Assembly: GCF_037940415.1 (NCBI RefSeq)
Contig: NZ_CP149798.1
Span: 6,295,001 to 6,359,000, forward strand
DNA: 64,000 nt
Source: Streptomyces sp. f51
Lineage (GTDB): Bacteria > Actinomycetota > Actinomycetes > Streptomycetales > Streptomycetaceae
Reading direction: 5' to 3'
Positions 7,546 to 15,964 of this stretch are shown here, piece by piece. A model generated the notes under the pieces. It made no database searches, was not told where the DNA came from, and saw nothing but the letters and a program-made list of their open reading frames with translations. The position numbers and the translations under genes were made by a program. Every line of letters begins with the position of its first letter. Within the stretch, counting starts at the first letter, position 1.

Positions 7546-10221
7546 TCACCCCACCGCGCAGATCTGATCCCCCACCTTGAAGACCGTCGGCTTCGTGTTC
7601 GCCCCCGTCCAGCTCCCCGTGAAGCCGAAGCCCACCGAGGAACCGGCGGCCACGTTCGCGTTCCAGCCCACGTTCCTGGCCGTCACCGCCGCGCCCGACT
7701 GCGTGTAGTCGGCGTTCCACAGCTGCGTGACCTTCTGGCCGTCGGCGAACGACCAGCCCAGTGTCCAGCCGGTCCACGCGGCCGACCCGGTGTCGGTGAG
7801 CGTGACATCGGCCTGGAATCCGCCCTGCCACTGGTTGGTGATCCTGTACGTCACCGAGCAGGCCCCGCTCGGAGGGGGCGTCGGGTCCGTACCGCCACCG
7901 CCCCCGGTGTCCGACGTGTCGCCGTACACGATGCCGCGCCCGTTCGTGGAGACGTACACGCGCCCGTAGACCCGCGGGTCCCCGGTGATGGCTCCGCCGG
8001 TCCAACCCCACTGGTGGGCATCGTCGTTGATACGGGTCCAGCTCGCGCCCTCGTCCGTCGAGCGGAAGATCCCGCGTACGCCGCCGATCCTCGCGCTGGT
8101 GTAGAGCGTCTGGTACGAGGAGCCGGTCGCCGCCTTGCCGAAGCCGATCGTGTCGGCCTGGTCGACGTTCGTCAGCCTGGTGAAGGTCGCGCCGCCGTCC
8201 GTCGAGTGCCACAGCCCGTACGCGCCGTCGCTCGCCCCGCCCGCCAGCCACACATCGCCCTTGGTGCCGGGCAGCGCCTTGAAGCGCACGCTGTCCCCGG
8301 CGGGCAGATTGCCGGCGGCGGACGCCGTGAAGGTCGCCCCGCCGTCCGAACTGACGTAGAACCTGCCCGACTTGAAGCCGTAGAAGGTCTTCGGGTCGAC
8401 CCGGTCCGACTCGACGATCGCGCCCGCCGGGATGCCGCTCGACGCGGACCACGACGTGCCGAACCCGGTGGTGTACCGCACTCCGGTGCCCGCCGGGCTC
8501 CACACGAAGCGGCTGCCGTCCGAGGCCGCGGCGACCGTGCCGCCGCCGGTGACACCCGAAGGGTCGCTGCCCGCGAACCAGTTGGCGCCGTTGTCCGTCG
8601 AGAACCCGATGTGCGGGCCGGAGTCGAGGTCGCCGACCCTGACCACCGTGTTCGGGTTGTTCTCCGCGTAGTCGAGGCTGGTCGTCGTGGTCAGGTTCGG
8701 CGAGGTGTACATCATCGAGGGGACCTTGGTGAGATCCGTGTGCCGGAATCCGCCGATGTCACCGAGCGCGCTGAGCAGCGGAGCACCCGACGGGGGAGAG
8801 GCGAGGTCGTTGACGGCCGTCTCCTCCAGCCCCTGGACCATGGGCCTGATGGCGAACTGGCCCCCGGAGTCCCAGTTGGTGAGGTTCTCCGTGCCGTAGA
8901 TCGTCGCGCCCGTCCCGTACATCATCCGGGCCGAGTCGAACGGGTCGATCTCCAGCCCCTCGGTCATCCAGCCGAGTTTGGGGCTCTGTTCGGGTGGCGA
9001 GGGATTCGCGCCGAAGGTCAGCCACGGCACGGACGAGACGTCCGTCGTGTAGCGGTTCGAACGGTTCGGATACGACGTGTAGTCCCACGCCTCGGTCCAG
9101 GTGCCGCCACTGTCCGTGGACCGGAAGATCTGGGTGTCCGGCCACCAGGAGCTGTACGCCGTCGCCATCACGGTTCCCGGGTGTTGCCGGTCGACGGTCA
9201 GCCCGCTGAAGCCGTAGTAGGTGTCGGCCTCCGCCACCGGGCTGATGTCGGTCCACGCCCCGGTCCTCGTCGCGTAGCGCCACAACCGGCCCTTGCCGCC
9301 GTCGTACGGGCCGCCCGTGTCGCTGTAGGCGAGATAGAAGTAGCCGTTCACCGCGTCGAGAACGCCCTTGTGCGCGAGGTACCCGGTCGGCTGGCCGGCG
9401 AGCCGGGACCAGGTCGCGCCGCCGTCGGTAGAGCGGTAGACCGCGTTGTCCTTGTCGGCGACCCCCACGTAGACCGTCTGCGTGGCGCTTCCCCGCGTGC
9501 CGGTGGACTCGTCGAAGGTGACCCAGACGACGCCCTGGTTGTCGGAGGCGTAGCCGCTGGTGTCGGTGGAGTCCTGGACGTAGTTCCCCACGTTCGGGAA
9601 CGCCGTGACCTGCGACCAGCTCACCCCGGAGTCCGTGGAGCGCCACAGGCCCTTGCCGCTGGGCGCGCCGAGGTAGAGGACGCTGTTCTTGTTGGGGTCC
9701 ACCGCCAGCCGCTCGCCCATGCCGCGTCCGGGCATGTTGCCGCCCAGCTTGAAGGGCAGATCCGTCTTCCGCCAGGTCGCCCCGCGGTCGGCGGAGCGCA
9801 GCACGGCCCCGTTCGTCGGGTCCCAGCCGTTGGTGTACGTGCCGACCGCCGCGTACACCCTGTCCGGGTCGACGGAGTCGGAGGCGAGGCTGACGACGCC
9901 GGTGTGCCCCCACTCGTTCCAGCCGACCGAGTCGAGCAGCGGCGTCCAGCTCTTCGTCGCCTGGACCCACCGGTAGGCGCCGCCGATGTCGGTGCGCGCG
10001 TAGGCGAGGTTCTTCTCGGTGCGGTTGAAAACGATGCCGGGGACGAAGCCGCCGCCGTCGATCCGGGCGTTCTTCCAGGTGTACGTGTCGGCCGCGACCT
10101 TCGTCGTGGAGGTGCTCGCGGCCGTCGTCGCTGGGGTGCCCGCGGCCAGGGCGGGCGGGGTGCCGGCCAGCAACCCGGCGGCGAGGGCGAGCACGGCCGT
10201 GAGGATGCGGGTTCTTCGCAC
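7546..10221 (-). CDS. Secreted GH74 xyloglucanase with C-terminal CBM2
   Basis: An 891-residue secreted enzyme. A signal peptide (about 1-26, ending in TPPALA) precedes the tandem seven-bladed propellers of GH74 (about 45-770), then a Gly/Thr/Pro linker and a family 2 carbohydrate-binding module (about 790-891). The two catalytic aspartates are visible: D78 in YARTDIGGAYRW and D488 in SALGDIGGFRH, with the 410-residue spacing of characterised GH74 enzymes. GH74 cleaves the beta-1,4-glucan backbone of xyloglucan. The start is a GTG with GGAG upstream. It lies 137 bases downstream of the GH48 gene on the same strand and has no CebR box of its own, so it probably depends partly on read-through from the GH48 promoter. 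Confidence 0.96.
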   Translation of the reverse strand: MRRTRILTAVLALAAGLLAGTPPALAAGTPATTAASTSTTKVAADTYTWKNARIDGGGFVPGIVFNRTEKNLAYARTDIGGAYRWVQATKSWTPLLDSVGWNEWGHTGVVSLASDSVDPDRVYAAVGTYTNGWDPTNGAVLRSADRGATWRKTDLPFKLGGNMPGRGMGERLAVDPNKNSVLYLGAPSGKGLWRSTDSGVSWSQVTAFPNVGNYVQDSTDTSGYASDNQGVVWVTFDESTGTRGSATQTVYVGVADKDNAVYRSTDGGATWSRLAGQPTGYLAHKGVLDAVNGYFYLAYSDTGGPYDGGKGRLWRYATRTGAWTDISPVAEADTYYGFSGLTVDRQHPGTVMATAYSSWWPDTQIFRSTDSGGTWTEAWDYTSYPNRSNRYTTDVSSVPWLTFGANPSPPEQSPKLGWMTEGLEIDPFDSARMMYGTGATIYGTENLTNWDSGGQFAIRPMVQGLEETAVNDLASPPSGAPLLSALGDIGGFRHTDLTKVPSMMYTSPNLTTTTSLDYAENNPNTVVRVGDLDSGPHIGFSTDNGANWFAGSDPSGVTGGGTVAAASDGSRFVWSPAGTGVRYTTGFGTSWSASSGIPAGAIVESDRVDPKTFYGFKSGRFYVSSDGGATFTASAAGNLPAGDSVRFKALPGTKGDVWLAGGASDGAYGLWHSTDGGATFTRLTNVDQADTIGFGKAATGSSYQTLYTSARIGGVRGIFRSTDEGASWTRINDDAHQWGWTGGAITGDPRVYGRVYVSTNGRGIVYGDTSDTGGGGGTDPTPPPSGACSVTYRITNQWQGGFQADVTLTDTGSAAWTGWTLGWSFADGQKVTQLWNADYTQSGAAVTARNVGWNANVAAGSSVGFGFTGSWTGANTKPTVFKVGDQICAVG

Positions 10222-10268
10222 GGGGGAGTCCTCTCCGGTGCGCAGGAGGAGTGGGAGGAGAAAATGAC

Positions 10269-10307
10269 GGCCGGGCGGTCCTCAGTGCGGTGAGGAACCG
10301 CCCGGCC
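10269..10307 (-). terminator. Hairpin between GH48 and GH74 genes
   Basis: The arm at 10269-10284 pairs with 10291-10307 (16 bp, one bulged A). It lies in the 137-base spacer, downstream of the GH48 stop and upstream of the GH74 start. It could be an attenuating terminator or mRNA-stabilising hairpin inside an operon. Confidence 0.65.
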
Positions 10308-10358
10308 GGTGGCCCTGCCGTCAGGGACAGGGCCGCGTACCCGGAGCCTTAGCGGGGA

Positions 10359-13283
10359 CTATTCGAGAAGCTCCGCGTACGAACCCATGGCGAGGGCGAT
10401 GTCCGCCTGCGCCCAGAACCGGTGGTACGTGAAGGAGGGCGCGGCGCCGCCCGCCAGATAGGCCTGGATCTTCGACCAGGCCGGGTCGTTCTTGTAGAAG
10501 GAGCGCAACGACGCGAACGTGGAGGAGGAGTTGATCGCGTCGCCGTTGGGCATGGTGCCGGTCCAGCCGCTCGGCACGTACACGGTGTCGTTGAAGCGGT
10601 TGTAGTCGGCGCGGGTCTCCGGGACGGCGATGCCCAGCGCGTCCTGGTAGTTGTTCCACATCCCGTCCAGGAGCGCCTTGGCGGTCGTCTTCGCCTGGGC
10701 GTTGCCGGACTTGGCGGCGTAGTACGACAGCGTCTTGGCGTACGCGGCGGCCACCCCGACGTCGTTCGTGTAGTCGGCGACGGTGACGTGAAGTCCGCTG
10801 TTGGCGCCGGGACTCGACGCGTTCCAGGTGTCAGGGGCGCCGGACCACTGAAGGGTCGAGGGGATCTGGTAGGTGCCGTCCGGGTTGATCGTGGTCTTGG
10901 ACAGCGCCCACGCGACCCACTTGTCGAGGACCGCCTTGGCGCTCGCGTTCCCCGTCTGCTGGTAGTACTCGGCGACCCGCTCCATGGACCACGCCTGGAA
11001 GCCGAACCACTGGTTGGACGGCGGGTCGTGGTACACCGGCTGCTGGTCGTAGTACATGCCGTAGAAGGTCGGCGTCCCGGCGGGAGGCGTCGCGTACCGG
11101 CCCGCCCAGCTGTTGGTGGCGCCGCCCGCGATGGCGCCCTCGCTCGACTGGAGCCAGCGGTAGAACTCCAGTTGCCGCGTCAGCGAGGTGCCCCAGTCCG
11201 AGGCGCCCGTCGCCGACTTGGGCTTCAGATCGGCGTTGGTGCTGAGCGCGTAGGCGGCCAGCGGGTTCTGGTAGCCGCCGTGGACGTGGCTCGAGCCGAT
11301 GCGCCAGGCCCAGCCGGCCGAGGTGTCGTTCGCGCCGCCCCAGGCGTAGTACCAGGAGATCAGATAGTCCGAGGCGTCCTTGCCGGTCCCCGCGGGGCAG
11401 GTCGTCGGGCCGACGCAATTGCCTATTTTCTTGAAGTACTTGTCGTACATGGCGTAGCGCAGATAGTCGCCCATCTTCGCCGCCTTGCCGACGGTCGCCG
11501 ACACGTCCGCGCTCTTGCCCTGGGCCTTGGCCCACACGTCGGCCCAGTAGGCGGCCTGCACCGCACGCGCGTCGGCGTCCGGGGCGTCCGTGTACTTCCA
11601 CTGCTTCGCGTACGAGGAGTCCCCGGTGAAGAGGTCCAAGTAGCCGTTCTTTCCCCCGTACTTGAAGGAGTCGCAGGTCGGCTGCGGCACCGTCTCCCAC
11701 ACCGACTCCTGCGCACCGCGCTGGAAGGTGTTGATGTACGACGGACCCGTGGCGGTGGGTCCGGCCTCGCACTTGCCGGGCTCGTTTCCGTAGCCGTAGG
11801 TGTTGTCCACGTCCTGGAGCCAGTGCATGCCGTACACGTCGTCCGTGCCGTACGCGCTCTTCAGCTCGGAGGCGATCGGGTCCGTGCCGACGGAGACACC
11901 GGTGTCGAGCTTGGCCGGGTACTCGTTCGGTGTGTCCAGCTCGGGCGCGTAGGTGGCCGGTTTGGACGCGTTGTAGAACGAGTTGGTCGGCTGGTCGGCG
12001 TGCGTGGGGATCATGTACGTCTCCATGGTCGTCCACGCGGCGTTGAACTTCGACCAGTCGCCGGTGACCTTCCCGTACATCGCCTGGAGCCAGATCAGAT
12101 AGCTGTACGCCTCGGACGTCGTCTCATGTCCCTGGTCCGGCGCCTCGACGATCAGCGTCTCCACCGAGTGGTACGGGATGCCCTCGGGGGAGAAGTAGCC
12201 GTTCGCCGGGTTGGTGATCTTGCCGTAGAGATCCAGGAAGCGGGCGTCGTACGCCTTCGTCGCGGCCAGTTCCGTCACGGTGACCGTGGCCTTGGCCTGG
12301 CCGGTCGCCGAGGCCGTGAAGGTCGCGGCCCCGGTGCCCGAGGCGTCGGCGGTGATCGTCACCGTCTGGGCGGTGTTCCAGTTGGACGGGGTGAAGACCA
12401 GACTCGAACCGCCGGTCACGGACAGTCCGGTGTTGCCGTCCGTCCGGGCCACCGCGACCGTCACGCCGGCGCTCGGCTGGGTCGACAGCTTGACCGCGAA
12501 CGTCCCCGACTTGCCCTGTTGGACGCCCAGTTGGGTCGGTGAGGCGACGATCGCCGGCCCCGCGGCGACCGTGATGCCGACGGGGGTGGAGTCCGCGGAG
12601 GCGCCCAGGCTGTCGTACGCCTTCGCGACGATGGAGTGCGCGCCCACGGCCAGCCCCGACGCCGACAGCGTGTACGGCGAGCTGGTGTCGGTGCCGAGCA
12701 GGGTCGTGTCGTCGTAGAACTCGACCTTGGAGACGGTCGCCCCGTCGGCCGCCGCCGCGGTCGCGGCCAGCGGGACCGGGTCGCCCTGGGTGTACACGGC
12801 GCCCGCCGCGGGGCTGGTCAGCACGGTGATCGGCGGCTGGTGCGCGCCGGTGCACGTGGTGCCGTTGACGGCGTAGGACGCCGGGGCGGTGTTGGTGCCG
12901 CTGTAGGTGAACTGCGCGCCGGCGGTCACCGCGGTCCCGGCGGCGATCGTCCCGTTCCACGCCGCGTTCTTCACGGTGACCGTCTTGCCGGACTGCGACC
13001 AGGTCCCGTTCCAGCCGTTGGTGAGGGCCTGGTTGCCCGTGTAGGCGTAGGTCAGGGTCCAGCCGTTGATGGCGTCGGCGCCCCGGTTGGTGATCGTCAG
13101 ATCCGCCGTGAAGCCGGAGCCCCAGTCGTTGGTCTTGTAGTCGACGCTGCACTGGACCGTGGCCGCGTGTGCGGGAGTCGTACCGGTCGCCAGCGTCGTG
13201 AGCGGGAGGGCGAGCGCCGCCGACACGGCTGTCCATAGCCGTCGTGACCTGCGACGACGTCTTATTCGAGGGCTGGGATCCAT
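10359..13283 (-). CDS. Secreted GH48 exocellulase with N-terminal CBM2 and two Ig-like linker domains
   Basis: A 974-residue protein. Order: signal peptide with an Arg-rich n-region (1-40, ending in TTPAHA), CBM2 (about 41-143), a bacterial Ig-like domain (about 146-235, VEFYDDTTLLGTDTSSPY), a Calx-beta-like domain (about 240-335), and the GH48 catalytic domain to the end. The GH48 acid motif is visible as VEAPDQGHETTSEA. GH48 enzymes are processive cellobiohydrolases acting from reducing ends, usually the key exocellulase of a bacterium. The ATG at 13283 has AAGGAGG upstream; the longer frame to 13490 runs through the promoter and CebR boxes and is rejected. The promoter at 13357-13385 overlaps a perfect CebR-type box. 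Confidence 0.96.
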   Translation of the reverse strand: MDPSPRIRRRRRSRRLWTAVSAALALPLTTLATGTTPAHAATVQCSVDYKTNDWGSGFTADLTITNRGADAINGWTLTYAYTGNQALTNGWNGTWSQSGKTVTVKNAAWNGTIAAGTAVTAGAQFTYSGTNTAPASYAVNGTTCTGAHQPPITVLTSPAAGAVYTQGDPVPLAATAAAADGATVSKVEFYDDTTLLGTDTSSPYTLSASGLAVGAHSIVAKAYDSLGASADSTPVGITVAAGPAIVASPTQLGVQQGKSGTFAVKLSTQPSAGVTVAVARTDGNTGLSVTGGSSLVFTPSNWNTAQTVTITADASGTGAATFTASATGQAKATVTVTELAATKAYDARFLDLYGKITNPANGYFSPEGIPYHSVETLIVEAPDQGHETTSEAYSYLIWLQAMYGKVTGDWSKFNAAWTTMETYMIPTHADQPTNSFYNASKPATYAPELDTPNEYPAKLDTGVSVGTDPIASELKSAYGTDDVYGMHWLQDVDNTYGYGNEPGKCEAGPTATGPSYINTFQRGAQESVWETVPQPTCDSFKYGGKNGYLDLFTGDSSYAKQWKYTDAPDADARAVQAAYWADVWAKAQGKSADVSATVGKAAKMGDYLRYAMYDKYFKKIGNCVGPTTCPAGTGKDASDYLISWYYAWGGANDTSAGWAWRIGSSHVHGGYQNPLAAYALSTNADLKPKSATGASDWGTSLTRQLEFYRWLQSSEGAIAGGATNSWAGRYATPPAGTPTFYGMYYDQQPVYHDPPSNQWFGFQAWSMERVAEYYQQTGNASAKAVLDKWVAWALSKTTINPDGTYQIPSTLQWSGAPDTWNASSPGANSGLHVTVADYTNDVGVAAAYAKTLSYYAAKSGNAQAKTTAKALLDGMWNNYQDALGIAVPETRADYNRFNDTVYVPSGWTGTMPNGDAINSSSTFASLRSFYKNDPAWSKIQAYLAGGAAPSFTYHRFWAQADIALAMGSYAELLE

Positions 13284-13343
13284 GGTGCTGGTTCCTCCTT
13301 GCGGCTCGGCGAATGGGGGGAGGAGCAACAAGCCTTGAACCAG

Positions 13344-13357
13344 TGGGAGCGCTCCCA
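13344..13357. promoter_or_regulatory. CebR-type operator, perfect 14-bp palindrome
   Basis: TGGGAGCGCTCCCA matches the cellobiose/cellotriose repressor (CebR) consensus of streptomycetes exactly. It abuts the -10 element of the GH48 promoter on the minus strand, sharing base 13357, so bound repressor would block initiation. This is consistent with induction by cello-oligosaccharides. Confidence 0.92.
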
Positions 13358-13385
13358 TATTGGAGAGAGGGGTGTGAACGGTCAA
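13357..13385 (-). promoter_or_regulatory. Predicted promoter of the GH48 gene
   Basis: On the minus strand TTGACC (13385-13380) is followed after 17 bases by CAATAT (13362-13357), a good match to housekeeping sigma -35 and -10 elements. The CebR box starts at the last base of the -10. The start codon lies about 74 bases downstream of the -10. Confidence 0.7.
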
Positions 13386-13397
13386 GATGCTTGAAGA

Positions 13398-13413
13398 GTC
13401 GAAATGATTCGAC
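13398..13413. promoter_or_regulatory. Small inverted repeat in the cellulase divergent promoter region
   Basis: GTCGAA (13398-13403) and TTCGAC (13408-13413) form a perfect 6+6 inverted repeat with a four-base spacer, midway between the two CebR-type boxes. It may be a second regulator's site; chance is possible at this length. Confidence 0.4.
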
Positions 13414-13475
13414 GGACCAACTGCGCAACCACCCTGTGCAACGGCGGCAGTTGGCGCTAGCTTCATCCGCACCAG

Positions 13476-13489
13476 TGGGAGCGGTTCCA
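13476..13489. promoter_or_regulatory. Second, imperfect CebR-type box upstream of the GH5 gene
   Basis: TGGGAGCGGTTCCA matches 12 of 14 positions of the CebR consensus. It lies 49 bases before the GH5 start codon and just downstream of a possible -10 (TAGCTT, 13458-13463), the expected place for repression of the plus-strand cellulase. Confidence 0.8.
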
Positions 13490-13538
13490 TCAGTCGACGC
13501 GTCCGTCACGGCGTGCCAGAGCTGCAAGGAGTCGCTTC

Positions 13539-15029
13539 ATGCGTCACCCCCCGCGTTTGTCTCTCCTCGTCATCGGCGCCGCCGTCGCCCTCGTGGGCAC
13601 GGTCGTCGCGCCGGTCGTCACGGCCTCGGGAGCAACTCCCGCGTGCACGGTGGAGTACTCGGTCACCGGCCAGTGGGACACCGGCTTCCAGGGCGCCGTG
13701 ACCATCACCAACAACATGTCCGCGCTGAGCGGTTGGAGCCTCGGCTTCGACTTCCCGAACGGCCAGAAGGTCACCCAGGGCTGGAACGCCAAGTGGTCCC
13801 AGTCCGGTACGACGGTCACCGCGTCCAACGAGAGCTGGAACGGCTCGCTGGCGAGCGGCGCGACCGTCAGCGCAGGCTTCCTCGCCTCCTGGTCGGGAGG
13901 CAACGCGGTGCCGACGGCCTTCAGGCTGAACGGCACCACCTGCAACGTGGACACCCAGCCGACGCCCACTCCCACACCCACGCCCACGCCCACCGATCCG
14001 CCGCCGTCCGGCGGCGGGGCGCCGAAGCTGCATGTGTCGGGTACGAAACTGGTCGACTCCGCCGGAGCCACCCGCAGGCTGCTCGGAGTCAACCGCTCCG
14101 GCGGCGAGTTCATGTGCGTCCAGGGCTACGGCTTCTTCGACGGTCCCGTCGACGACGCCTCCGTCAAGGCGATCGCCGACTGGAAGGCCAACACGGTCCG
14201 CATCCCGCTGAACGAGGAGTGCTGGCTGGGCCTCGCCAACATCAAACCGGAGTACGCCGGCGCCAACTACATCGCCGCCGTCAAGGGGCTGGTGGCCAAG
14301 GTCGAGGCGCACGGCATGACCCCCGTGCTCGATCTGCACTGGACGTACGGCCAGTACACGGGCAACTCGGCGGGCTGCTCCGACGTGCACGCCACCTGCC
14401 AGAAACCGATGCCCGACGCGCAGTACACCCCGTCCTTCTGGTCCTCGGTCGCGAGCACCTTCAAGGACGACCAGGCCGTCGCGTTCGACCTGTTCAACGA
14501 GCCCTACCCGGACCGCGCGACCTCCACGGCCACCCAGGCGTGGACCTGCTGGCGCGACGGCGGCACCTGCCCCGGCATCTCCTACCAGGTCGCCGGGATG
14601 CAGTCGCTGGTCGACGCGGTGCGCGGCACAGGCGCCAAGAACGTGATCCTGGCCGGCGGGCTCGCGTACTCCAACGACCTGAGCCAGTGGCTGGCGTACA
14701 AGCCGAACGACCCCACCGGCAATCTCGTCGCCGCGTACCACGTCTACAACTTCAACACCTGCGCGAGCGAGAGCTGCTGGACCTCCACGCTCGCCCCCGT
14801 CGCCGCCCAAGTGCCGCTGGTGGCAGGGGAGATAGGGGAGAACACCTGCTCCCACTCCTTCGTCGACACCGTCATGAAGTGGTTCGACGACCGGGGGCTC
14901 TCGTACCTCGGCTGGACCTGGAACACCTGGGACTGCTCCTCGGGCCCGTCGCTGATCTCGAACTACGACGGAACCCCGACCTCCTACGGCATCGGGGTGC
15001 GCGACCATCTGCGCGCCCTCGCCGGCTAG
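13539..15029 (+). CDS. Secreted GH5 endoglucanase with N-terminal CBM2
   Basis: A 496-residue protein. A signal peptide (about 1-31) precedes CBM2 (about 33-137), a Pro-Thr linker (about 139-157, TPTPTPTPTPT) and a GH5 domain (about 160-494). The general acid is E321 in FDLFNEPYPD; the nucleophile is most likely E431 in VAGEIGEN. GH5 endoglucanases cut beta-1,4-glucan internally and complement the exo-acting GH48 enzyme encoded divergently. Eight or more cysteines in the catalytic domain suggest several disulfides, normal for a secreted actinomycete enzyme. The ATG at 13539 has CAAGGAG upstream. The imperfect CebR-type box at 13476-13489 sits in its leader, so both divergent cellulase transcripts probably respond to the same repressor. 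Confidence 0.95.
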   Translation: MRHPPRLSLLVIGAAVALVGTVVAPVVTASGATPACTVEYSVTGQWDTGFQGAVTITNNMSALSGWSLGFDFPNGQKVTQGWNAKWSQSGTTVTASNESWNGSLASGATVSAGFLASWSGGNAVPTAFRLNGTTCNVDTQPTPTPTPTPTPTDPPPSGGGAPKLHVSGTKLVDSAGATRRLLGVNRSGGEFMCVQGYGFFDGPVDDASVKAIADWKANTVRIPLNEECWLGLANIKPEYAGANYIAAVKGLVAKVEAHGMTPVLDLHWTYGQYTGNSAGCSDVHATCQKPMPDAQYTPSFWSSVASTFKDDQAVAFDLFNEPYPDRATSTATQAWTCWRDGGTCPGISYQVAGMQSLVDAVRGTGAKNVILAGGLAYSNDLSQWLAYKPNDPTGNLVAAYHVYNFNTCASESCWTSTLAPVAAQVPLVAGEIGENTCSHSFVDTVMKWFDDRGLSYLGWTWNTWDCSSGPSLISNYDGTPTSYGIGVRDHLRALAG

Positions 15030-15059
15030 GCGACCGCGCGCGATCCGCCGGGGGCCGGT

Positions 15060-15827
15060 TCAGTCCTTCCCCAGCCCCTGGCGGATCGCGAGCTCCACCG
15101 CCGAGTAGTCCCGGTCGGCGCGCTCGAGTTCCAGGGGCGCCGCCGGGTGCAGCGGCGGCTGCGCCATGAAGCGCGGCCGGCTCCCGTGGTGCGGCTGCGC
15201 CGCGTGCACCAGGAACGGATGGCACAGGTACACGTCACCGGGCCGGCCGGTGGCGTACGCGACCGGCCGGTGCGCCGTCGCCCCGACGAGGTGCGGCGCG
15301 ATGTCCAGGCCCGAGACGCCTTCCTCCCCGTACGGCTCCAGGAACGGCGGCACGTCCAGGTGCGAGCCGACCCGGATCCGGGTCGGCGCGTCCTGTGGCC
15401 CCACCTCGGTGAACAGGAACAGCATCAGCAGGGCGCGATCCCTGGAGCGCAGATTCGTGTGGTACCAGTTCGCGCCGTCGGGCAGATAGCTTCCCTCGAT
15501 GTGCCAGCCCGCGTCGTCCGGCTCCTCGGCGTGCGGGAAGCGCAGCGGGAAACTCCCCAGCGAGTAGCGCGGCTCCCAGCGGTCCTCGCCGAGCAGCAGG
15601 TCGAACGCCTCGTGCAGGGCGGGTGTGTTGACGGCGGCGGCGAAGGGGCCCTGGGCCATCCCGGAGACCCAGCGCACCGGCTCGGTCCAGGTGGCGGGGT
15701 CGTCCGGGGAACAGCCCGTCTCCTCCCACAGCAGCCGGACGCAGTCGGCCGCGACCCGTGGCGGGAAGGCGCCCTCGATCCGTACGAAACCGTCCGCGAG
15801 GAAGCGCTCCAGCATCACGTCGTCCAT
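15060..15827 (-). CDS. Phytanoyl-CoA dioxygenase family (PhyH) Fe(II)/2-oxoglutarate oxygenase
   Basis: A 255-residue soluble protein with the double-stranded beta-helix of the PhyH family. The iron ligands appear as H-x-E in GWHIEGSYL and the distal His in LCHPFLVHAAQPHHG; the following Arg in SRPRFM is the probable 2-oxoglutarate ligand. The acidic ligand is Glu rather than the more common Asp. The substrate is unknown; relatives hydroxylate lipids or secondary metabolites. The ATG at 15827 (MDDVMLERFLADGFV) fits the family N-terminus; the longer frame to 15902 would run into the divergent promoter. It faces the His-rich methyltransferase across 137 bases. Confidence 0.88.
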   Translation of the reverse strand: MDDVMLERFLADGFVRIEGAFPPRVAADCVRLLWEETGCSPDDPATWTEPVRWVSGMAQGPFAAAVNTPALHEAFDLLLGEDRWEPRYSLGSFPLRFPHAEEPDDAGWHIEGSYLPDGANWYHTNLRSRDRALLMLFLFTEVGPQDAPTRIRVGSHLDVPPFLEPYGEEGVSGLDIAPHLVGATAHRPVAYATGRPGDVYLCHPFLVHAAQPHHGSRPRFMAQPPLHPAAPLELERADRDYSAVELAIRQGLGKD

Positions 15828-15964
15828 GCGGCCATGCTCGACGACGGCCCCCTCCGGGCGCACCCGGTTTTCGGGTGGGCTCTTTTGCCGTTCGAGCAAC
15901 ACGACTGGCCGTTTCCGGGACTGGTGGCGCAGGCTGGCCTCCTACCGAGAGAGAGGCTTCCCCG

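Noticed and set aside
8014..10293. Long plus-strand frame (759 codons) antisense to the xyloglucanase
   Set aside because: Composition is Arg/Val/Gly-biased with no domain, and the minus strand encodes an intact GH74-CBM2 enzyme.
10422..12542. Plus-strand frame of 706 codons antisense to GH48
   Set aside because: It is the codon-bias shadow of the GH48 gene, with no signal, domain or ribosome binding site.
13960..13995. CCCACGCC/CCCACACC tandem repeat
   Set aside because: It is the Pro-Thr linker of the GH5 enzyme and is explained by coding.
15861..15877. CACCCG/CGGGTG hairpin followed by TCTTTTG between dioxygenase and methyltransferase genes
   Set aside because: The stem is only 6 bp and lies between divergent genes where no terminator is expected; too weak to call an operator.
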